From Roseicyclus sp. (GTDB taxonomy: Bacteria > Pseudomonadota > Alphaproteobacteria > Rhodobacterales > Rhodobacteraceae): 64,000 nt of DNA. Position numbers and translations under genes: made by a program. The notes beneath the pieces are model-generated. The model saw only the letters and a program-made list of their open reading frames with translations. It had not been told where the DNA came from and did no database searches. Below, in pieces: positions 58,876 through 64,000 of the stretch. Position 1 is the first letter of the stretch. Every line of letters begins with the position of its first letter. The stretch is from assembly GCF_018402035.1 (NCBI RefSeq), contig NZ_JAGYJN010000004.1, forward strand, positions 248,001 through 312,000, given 5' to 3'.

Positions 58876-58903
58876 CCCCGAGGATATTTATGAAACGAAG
58901 AAG
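58876..58903 (+). repeat. Dispersed intergenic element, copy E
   Basis: CCCCGAGGATATTTATGA and AACGAAGAAG match copies A and C. It is just ahead of the MITE-like element. Confidence 0.75.
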
Positions 58904-58918
58904 ATGCAGGGGTCGCGA

Positions 58919-59036
58919 TTAGGGCGTGTTGCGTTTGATCAGTCCGCGATATTCACCGCAACAGGCGAGGCAGCGTTTGCAAGGCATAACGCGTTCGCCT
59001 GTTGCGGTGAATGCGATAGAACGCGACACGCTCTAG
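58919..59036. mobile_element. MITE-like inverted-repeat element, full copy
   Basis: The ends are TAGGGCGTGTTGCGTT and, inverted, CTAGAGCGTGTCGCGTT (13 of 15 matching). An inner pair ATTCACCGCAACAGGCGA / its exact complement is 18 bases long. TA flanks both ends, as expected for an IS630/Tc1-type target duplication. It has no ORF. The right end supplies the TAG stop of bpt. A half copy is at 8533. Confidence 0.75.
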
Positions 59037-59851
59037 TCATCCGCGCGCATGTCGGGCAGGGTGATCTGGGCCACCTGCTGCGCGATGGGTTCCACTGACA
59101 AGGGGTGGACATGGTTGGAATAGCTGGTTGGATCGCCCAAAGGCTTCCACTGGCTATCCGCATAGACCTCGATCGCGGGAAAGCGGGCCTTGTAGCCCAT
59201 CTTGGTCGAGCCGGGCACCCAATAGCCCAGATAGACATAAGGCAGCCCCGCCTCGCGCGCGAGGGTCACATGGTCGAGGATCACATGGGTGCCAAGGCTA
59301 TCGGCACCCCGGTCAGGATCGAAGAAGGAATAGACGAGGCTAAGTCCGTCATCGAGAATATCGGTCAAGCATACGGCGACCAGCGTCTCATCGGGGTCGC
59401 GATACTCGATCACGCGCGAACGCACGGGTGTTTCTTCGATCATCGCGGCAAATTCGAAGACATCCATATCGGCCATGCCACCATCGGCGTGGCGGGCATC
59501 AAGATAGCGGCGAAACAACTCATATTGCGCCTCGGTCGCCCAAGCTGAGCGTGAGATGCGCGAAAGCCCTGCATTGCGGCGCAAGATGCGGCGGTGCGGG
59601 CGCAGTGGCGTGAAATCGGCCACGCGAATGCGTGCCGACAGGCATGCCGCACAATCCGCGCAAGATGGCCGGTAGAGCACGTTTTGCGACCTGCGGAAGC
59701 CCTGCTTGGACAAGGCATTGTTAAGCTTTTCCGCCTGTTCACCTTGCAATGCGGTAAACAGCTTGCGTTCCCGACGCCCATCGAGATACGGGCACTTTTG
59801 CGGTGCCGTGACATAGAATTGTGTCGCAATGGGCAGTGTGTGGCGCATCAA
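59033..59851 (-). CDS. bpt: Aspartate/glutamate leucyltransferase (Bpt/Ate family)
   Basis: This transfers Leu (or Arg) from aminoacyl-tRNA to N-terminal Asp/Glu of proteins, marking them for ClpAP. The N-terminal ATE domain has [19 protein letters not shown] and [18 protein letters not shown]. The C-terminal domain has VVYSFFDPD-like [20 protein letters not shown] and [20 protein letters not shown]. With 272 residues it is of bacterial Bpt length. Its last codons end in the element TAG (MRADD stop). Confidence 0.9.
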   Translation of the reverse strand: MMRHTLPIATQFYVTAPQKCPYLDGRRERKLFTALQGEQAEKLNNALSKQGFRRSQNVLYRPSCADCAACLSARIRVADFTPLRPHRRILRRNAGLSRISRSAWATEAQYELFRRYLDARHADGGMADMDVFEFAAMIEETPVRSRVIEYRDPDETLVAVCLTDILDDGLSLVYSFFDPDRGADSLGTHVILDHVTLAREAGLPYVYLGYWVPGSTKMGYKARFPAIEVYADSQWKPLGDPTSYSNHVHPLSVEPIAQQVAQITLPDMRADD

Positions 59852-59948
59852 CGAAAAGCGGCCGGGGCCGGTCCAAACCTCTGATCTTGAAATTGCACCA
59901 GCGGCCGCGGCAGTCGCAACAGGTTTTTTTGGGTGAAGTAGTGAATAC

Positions 59949-60395
59949 TCAGCGCGGACGGTTCATTGCGACCGTGCCAAGCAGCAGATCATGCAAGCCT
60001 TGGTGGCGCGCACCGATGGCCATCATCAAGATCGAGATCACCTGCAACACCATAAAGCCCATCGCAACCATGAACAAAAGCGTATGCAAAACGGCCTCGC
60101 CACGTGACAGCCGCGCAGCGGTCGGGCCACGCAGCTCGATTGCCATCAAACGCATGCCATAGGTCGCCGAGCCCGTGGCAATCGTCGCGCTGCGATAGAT
60201 CAGATCGACCGCGATATAGACCAAGGGCCAGACCCACCACAGCAAGCTGAGCGTCAAAAGGCCCAGCGTGAATGTGATCGCCGTCACGATGATGACATCA
60301 ACAAGCCAAGCAATCAGGCGCTTGGCCGGGACACCATCATAGAACAGATGGTCATGATCGGGATCGGGCAGGGCGTTGGGCATGGTCACGGACAT
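59949..60395 (-). CDS. RDD family membrane protein
   Basis: The ATG at 60395 ([16 protein letters not shown]) gives 148 residues. The RDD motif (residues about 22-30: [11 protein letters not shown]) is followed by two or three helices and KSATIA-like [25 protein letters not shown] proteins are poorly understood transporters or exchangers. Same strand as DUF2852 and bpt. Confidence 0.82.
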   Translation of the reverse strand: MSVTMPNALPDPDHDHLFYDGVPAKRLIAWLVDVIIVTAITFTLGLLTLSLLWWVWPLVYIAVDLIYRSATIATGSATYGMRLMAIELRGPTAARLSRGEAVLHTLLFMVAMGFMVLQVISILMMAIGARHQGLHDLLLGTVAMNRPR

Positions 60396-60421
60396 GGCGA
60401 GATTCCATCGGTTTTGAAAGC

Positions 60422-60468
60422 AAAAACCACCATCCCACGCGCGCTTTTGGTCGCGCGGGATGGTGGTT
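60422..60468 (-). terminator. Intrinsic terminator of the DUF2852 gene
   Basis: The minus strand folds AACCACCATCCCGCGCG with CGCGCGTGGGATGGTGGTT, followed by TTTGC. It is a few bases after the stop and separates DUF2852 from the RDD gene. Confidence 0.8.
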
Positions 60469-60471
60469 GAT

Positions 60472-60903
60472 TTAGGTGGCGACAGTGTCGGGCGCTGTTG
60501 CCGCCTTACGCGCATCGGCGCGGTCTTGCAGGAATTGATCGAATTCCGCCTTGTCCTTGGCTTCGCGTAGACGGTGCAAGAAGGCCTCAAATGCGTCTTG
60601 CTCCTCTTGCAGGCGGCGCAGCGTATCGGCCTTGTAGGCATCGAAGGCGGCATTGCCTGTGCTGCGGTTGACGGTTTGGCCAAACCGGGCGTCACGGCGT
60701 TTGGTGCAAGATGTGCTGAACATGCGTTTACTCCAGATCATATAGGCAAGAAGCGCGAGGCCCGCAGGCCAGAACAAGATGAAGGCAAGTACCATGACGG
60801 CGATCCATGCGCCCTTGCCCTTGTCGTCGAGCCATGCCTCGCTGCGCGAGAACCAGTTCCCACCCTCGGATCGGGGAGGGGGCGCGGTCAGTGTCGATGT
60901 CAT
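60472..60903 (-). CDS. DUF2852 protein
   Basis: The 143-residue protein matches DUF2852, restricted to Alphaproteobacteria. A hydrophobic helix (AWIAVMVLAFILFWPAGLALL) is followed by SKRMFSTSCTKRR and a charged coiled-coil region (RRLQEEQDAFEAFLHRLREA). This suggests a membrane-anchored cytoplasmic coiled coil. The function is unknown. It is the last core gene before tRNA-Ser. Confidence 0.85.
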   Translation of the reverse strand: MTSTLTAPPPRSEGGNWFSRSEAWLDDKGKGAWIAVMVLAFILFWPAGLALLAYMIWSKRMFSTSCTKRRDARFGQTVNRSTGNAAFDAYKADTLRRLQEEQDAFEAFLHRLREAKDKAEFDQFLQDRADARKAATAPDTVAT

Positions 60904-61074
60904 CGGGTGGTCCTTTCGCTCAAGATGTTAATGTTAATCACATTCACAAAAATGGGCAGGCTGTGGCGAAATGCAAGAGCGCAGCACGAAAAAAGTGAAA
61001 CGACTTAACATAGGCGCGGGCATCACGCTTTTACCTTGCGCTTGCGCATGGCCTTGGGCTATCCCGCGCCGCAC

Positions 61075-61164
61075 GGACAGTTGGCCGAGTGGTCGAAGGC
61101 GCACGCCTGGAAAGTGTGTAGGCGGGGAACCGTCTCGAGGGTTCGAATCCCTCACTGTCCGCCA
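61075..61164 (+). tRNA. tRNA-Ser (anticodon GGA), integration site of the island
   Basis: The 90-nt class II tRNA has the acceptor stem GGACAGT/ACTGTCC, anticodon loop CTGGAAA, a long variable arm and encoded GCCA. The 3' half (TTCGAATCCCTC onward) is the likely attachment core for the integrase that begins 170 bases downstream. Confidence 0.95.
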
Positions 61165-61332
61165 TTAAACCTTCTTCAAGCACATGAGATCATTATCCTT
61201 CATCTGGAAACGCGTTTCTATGTGTTTGTAGTATGGTCATTTTCTCGCCAAATTTGCTTCAGCGGGTATCAACGGATATCATTCAAGGTCACATCTGATG
61301 TGGGTCCGGGTGTGGGCCTGGTGGAGCTTCGC

Positions 61333-62571
61333 ATGCTGACAGAGACGCGCGCGAAAAGAATCAAGACCAGCGACAAGCCATTGGCTGATGGCACGGTCGT
61401 GGGCCTTCGATTGCTGCCGGGCACTATGAACGGGCGAGGTAAATGGCAGCTACGGTTCACTTCCCCTGAGACTGGTGCGCGGCGCGATATGGGCTTTGGC
61501 GTGTATCCGGACGTATCCATCTTATCCGCGCGTGAGCGGGCTTCAGAGGCTCGGAAACAGATTGCCGCGGGTATCGACCCGATCGAAGAGGCCGAGCGAC
61601 AGCAGGACGAGGCTGCGTGCGCAGTGCGAATTCCGACCTTCGAAGAGGCTGCCAAGTCGGTCTTCGAGGAACATAAAGCAAGTTGGTCGAATGGTAAGCA
61701 TGTTGACCAGTGGATAAACACACTGACGACCTATGCCTTCCCCATGATTGGTCAGCGCAATGTCGACACCCTCAAGCCCGCAGACTTCGCGAATGTCATT
61801 AGGCCTATCTGGTCTTCGAGGGCTGAGACCGCTCGGCGTGTGAAGCAACGTTGTCATGCAGTAATGAAGTGGTGTTGGGGCAAGGAATATGTGCAGGGCA
61901 ACCCGGTCGATATGGTGGATATGCTCTTGCCCAAGCAAAGCGCTTCGGCGCGGGTTTCAATACATCATCCAGCGATGCCATGGCGAATTTTACCACAGTT
62001 CATGCAAGAGATCGTGCGCGCCGGTGACGATGTCACCCGACACCTATTGGAGTTTACAATCCTGACGGCGGCCCGCTCGGGTGAGGCGCGTGGTATGGTG
62101 TGGAACGAGGTCGATCTCTCGACTGCCACGTGGATTGTGCCTGCGCACCGGATGAAGGCCAAGGCGGTACACCGCGTCCCACTGTCCAGTCGAGCGGTTG
62201 AGCTCTTGGAAAAGCGGCGTACGCTGGCGAAACATCCTAAGTTGGTTTTCCCCTCTCCGAGAGGGGCTGTGTTGACCGATATGGCGCTGACGAAATTCCT
62301 GCGGACCCACAAGGCGGTGAGTGATGTGCCGGGGCGGGTTGCCACAGCCCATGGGTTTCGGTCGTCGTTCAGAGATTGGGCGAGTGAAACGGGTGTGGCG
62401 CGCGATGTCGCTGAGCGCGCGCTTGCGCACACGATCCGCAACGCGGTTGAGGCGGCGTATCACCGGACGGACCTGCTGGAACAACGGCGCAGCGTCATGG
62501 AGGTATGGGCAGCGCATGTTACGGGGGCGGCAGCTGGAGAGGATGTGGTGGCGTTGGTTGGGAGGGCTTGA
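61333..62571 (+). CDS. Tyrosine-type site-specific integrase (P4 family)
   Basis: The start at 61333 (MLTETRAKRIKTSDKPLADG) fits the P4-integrase N-terminal domain (DUF4102: RDMGFGVYPDVSILSARERA). The core-binding domain is about residues 110-200. The catalytic set is visible: Arg in LTAARSGEARGM, His-x-x-Arg in TAHGFRSSFRDWASE, second His in ALAHTIRNAVEAAYHR with Tyr in AAYHRTDLLEQRR. It is full length (412 residues) with no frame damage. Placed at the 3' side of tRNA-Ser, it defines the left end of an island. Confidence 0.93.
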   Translation: MLTETRAKRIKTSDKPLADGTVVGLRLLPGTMNGRGKWQLRFTSPETGARRDMGFGVYPDVSILSARERASEARKQIAAGIDPIEEAERQQDEAACAVRIPTFEEAAKSVFEEHKASWSNGKHVDQWINTLTTYAFPMIGQRNVDTLKPADFANVIRPIWSSRAETARRVKQRCHAVMKWCWGKEYVQGNPVDMVDMLLPKQSASARVSIHHPAMPWRILPQFMQEIVRAGDDVTRHLLEFTILTAARSGEARGMVWNEVDLSTATWIVPAHRMKAKAVHRVPLSSRAVELLEKRRTLAKHPKLVFPSPRGAVLTDMALTKFLRTHKAVSDVPGRVATAHGFRSSFRDWASETGVARDVAERALAHTIRNAVEAAYHRTDLLEQRRSVMEVWAAHVTGAAAGEDVVALVGRA

Positions 62572-62573
62572 GC

Positions 62574-62978
62574 ATGTACAAAACAAAAGCAGAACGGAAG
62601 GCCAGAGAGCGTGAACTTGCAGCTGAGCGGGCGGCATGGAACCGGCAATTCAGCGTTGAGATGCCTGAGCACGTACTGGGCATGATGGGCTCGCCGTCGG
62701 AATTGCGGGACGCGCTGTCTGACGCAGGCACGGCCCATGCTTGGAATGGGGTTAGGTTTGATAAGGCAACCGGCGAGCCCTTTCGAAACGCCATGCCCAG
62801 TGATCTGGGGGCAAACGTCGAGCGGCAGGAGGCAGCGCAGCTAACGGCGGAGGAACTGCGGCGCAAGTACTCTGCACTCTGGCACGTCCGTGGAGGTGCC
62901 AAGCAGATAGCTGCCGCTGAAGGGATCGGCCTATCAACAGTCTATGCGCACATGAAGCGGCTGCGAATGCTGAAGTAA
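62574..62978 (+). CDS. Hypothetical protein with C-terminal helix-turn-helix
   Basis: I do not recognise the family. The start at 62574 (MYKTKAERKARERELAAERA) gives 134 residues. The N-terminus is a charged helix; the C-terminus RGGAKQIAAAEGIGLSTVYA looks like a helix-turn-helix of the resolvase/Fis type. It begins two bases after the integrase stop, so is likely co-transcribed. A small island-encoded regulator is probable. Confidence 0.65.
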   Translation: MYKTKAERKARERELAAERAAWNRQFSVEMPEHVLGMMGSPSELRDALSDAGTAHAWNGVRFDKATGEPFRNAMPSDLGANVERQEAAQLTAEELRRKYSALWHVRGGAKQIAAAEGIGLSTVYAHMKRLRMLK

Positions 62979-63052
62979 GTTTCTAGGGCCACACGGTGCC
63001 CGCCCTAAGGCTGTGCACAAGTGGTGTCATCCAAACGCAACTGGAGGGCACC

Positions 63053-63268
63053 ATGGCCATACCGCAAAGACTTGAATCACTTTCCAGCATGCCTGCCGAG
63101 GCACTGGTTTCTGCAAAAGAACTGTCGATCCTCTCAGGGCGAAGCCGCGCATCGCTATGGCGCGATGTCCTGGCTGGCCGGTTGCCCCAGCCCATTGCTA
63201 TCGGACCACAGGCGCGCCGTTGGCGGGTTGAGGATGTCCGTGCCTACCTGAAAGGGGGGGCGGCATGA
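63053..63268 (+). CDS. AlpA-like HTH regulator / excisionase
   Basis: The ATG at 63053 after GGAGGG gives 71 residues. The MerR/AlpA-type winged helix is LVSAKELSILSGRSRASLWR, then AGRLPQPIAIGPQARRWRVE, DVRAYL. AlpA-like proteins drive excision or regulate integrase genes in P4-type islands. The stop overlaps the next start (ATGA). Confidence 0.8.
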   Translation: MAIPQRLESLSSMPAEALVSAKELSILSGRSRASLWRDVLAGRLPQPIAIGPQARRWRVEDVRAYLKGGAA

Positions 63269-64000
63269 GCCAGACAGTTCCACCTGAAGCGCAAGCTCGG
63301 GAGTTTCTCAAGATGATCGACCCTGAAGCAAATAGCTTCTGCTTCCGTGTGCTGCCTGACAACGAGGCTAGCCCCGTCTGGGAGAAAAACTTCAATGGAA
63401 AATTTGGGTTGATATTGCCGCAGTTACAGCGGGCAAACCGCGCAGGTGGCGGTGCCTTTGTCGTGGTCAATGAAGGCGGGCAGAAAAAGAGCGAAATAAC
63501 TCAGGTGAGGGCGGTGTTCGCAGATACCGACGGTGCACCGGTAGAACCCATAATAGACGCGCTGAAGCCTCACATGGTCGTAGAAAGCTCACCGGGGAAC
63601 TATCATGTCTATTGGTTTGTTGCAGACTTCCCTTTGGCTCAGTTCAAACCAGTGCAGTTGGCTATCGCGACACAATTCGGGACGGACGAAAGCGTTAACG
63701 ACCTATCGCGGGTGATGCGGATGCCGGGATTTTATCACAACAAGAACGAACCGTTTCTGTCGAGCATAGTTGCGTTGAATTCGGGGTTGCCACGTTACAA
63801 ACTGGACGAAGTTGTCACGGGATTAGACCTCCAGCTCACGCCACCTGCCGAAGATCATCAGTCGTCGGAATGGAATGGGACTGGCAAAACTGATGCGCCA
63901 CCAATTGCAGAAGTCGAGAAGGCGCTGACATATCTGAACCCTTTTGTGCGCCGCGGTAGATGGGTACGAAACATTCTGGCCCTTGCTCATGATTACGGAG
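63265..64000 (+). CDS. RepB-type DNA primase-like protein (3' end outside window)
   Basis: This is not in the ORF track because it runs off the window, but I translated it from 63265: 245 codons without stop. The catalytic region has AVFADTDGAPVEPII (acidic motif), SSPGNYHVYWFV and DLSRVMRMPGFYHNKN, as in RepB-family primases of plasmids and islands. Base composition is less GC-rich than the core genes. A helicase or further domain may follow beyond the end. Confidence 0.8.
   Translation, partial: MSQTVPPEAQAREFLKMIDPEANSFCFRVLPDNEASPVWEKNFNGKFGLILPQLQRANRAGGGAFVVVNEGGQKKSEITQVRAVFADTDGAPVEPIIDALKPHMVVESSPGNYHVYWFVADFPLAQFKPVQLAIATQFGTDESVNDLSRVMRMPGFYHNKNEPFLSSIVALNSGLPRYKLDEVVTGLDLQLTPPAEDHQSSEWNGTGKTDAPPIAEVEKALTYLNPFVRRGRWVRNILALAHDYG

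Overview
The window is high-GC, gene-dense chromosome that reads as a member of the Rhodobacterales (Alphaproteobacteria, Rhodobacter/Roseobacter group). This rests on gene arrangements typical of that group: cysG-DUF2849-cysI-cysH-DUF934-fpr; yceD-rpmF-plsX-fabH-ihfA-merR; gltX / comEC / lexA-moeA-moaC-trpCDG; a long two-domain Dcd; a GTTC-N7-GTTC LexA box; and abundant TRAP and EamA transporters. I do not assign a species.

Layout. 0-7.1 kb: a molybdenum hydroxylase locus of the form II CO-dehydrogenase-like type (xdhC, a molybdopterin-binding gene, coxS, coxL, coxM) with a GNAT gene and a GlxA/AraC regulator. Four of these seven genes carry single-base frameshifts. 7.2-16.8 kb: infC with an apparent ATA start, an alanine-rich membrane protein, the assimilatory sulfate reduction and siroheme operon with a divergent Lrp/AsnC regulator, a DUF3445 gene, dcd and tRNA-Pro(GGG). 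16.8-24.8 kb: the lipid/ribosome operon yceD-rpmF-plsX-fabH-ihfA-merR, then bamE, olsB, tyrS and anmK. 24.8-36.2 kb: three EamA transporters, a cupin, a HAD hydrolase, eno, a Fur-family regulator, selO, a nucleoside hydrolase, gltA and gltX. 36.2-50.4 kb: comEC, lexA with its SOS box, moeA, moaC, trpC, trpD, trpG, a divergent polysaccharide deacetylase, trpE, a PpiD-like protein, an aminotransferase and ssb. 50.5-58.8 kb: a lytic transglycosylase, ilvN and ilvB with a probable attenuator, and a divergent three-gene TRAP operon of the TakP (2-oxoacid) type. 59-61.2 kb: bpt, an RDD protein, a DUF2852 protein and tRNA-Ser(GGA). 61.3-64.0 kb: the first genes of an integrated element inserted at tRNA-Ser (tyrosine integrase, HTH protein, AlpA-like regulator, RepB-type primase), cut off by the window end.

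How the genes work together. The cys operon takes APS to sulfide and makes its own siroheme; fpr is a plausible electron supplier. MoaC and MoeA serve the molybdenum cofactor needed by enzymes such as the cox-type hydroxylase. TrpE, TrpG, TrpD and TrpC cover tryptophan synthesis down to indole-glycerol phosphate. IlvBN consumes pyruvate and 2-oxobutyrate, and a predicted 2-oxoacid TRAP importer is transcribed divergently from it.

Beyond genes, three dispersed non-coding families stand out: (1) eight intergenic copies of a GTATTT...AAAGATG / ATATTTATGAAACGAAGAAG element; (2) hairpins built on a TTC-GTAC-GAA core whose arms change together between loci; (3) an inverted-repeat, MITE-like element beginning TAGAGCGTGTCGCG that supplies the stop codon of two unrelated genes. 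I saw no rRNA genes, no CRISPR array and no complete IS element. No clearly new multi-gene system is visible; the best place to look for one is the truncated island at the right edge.
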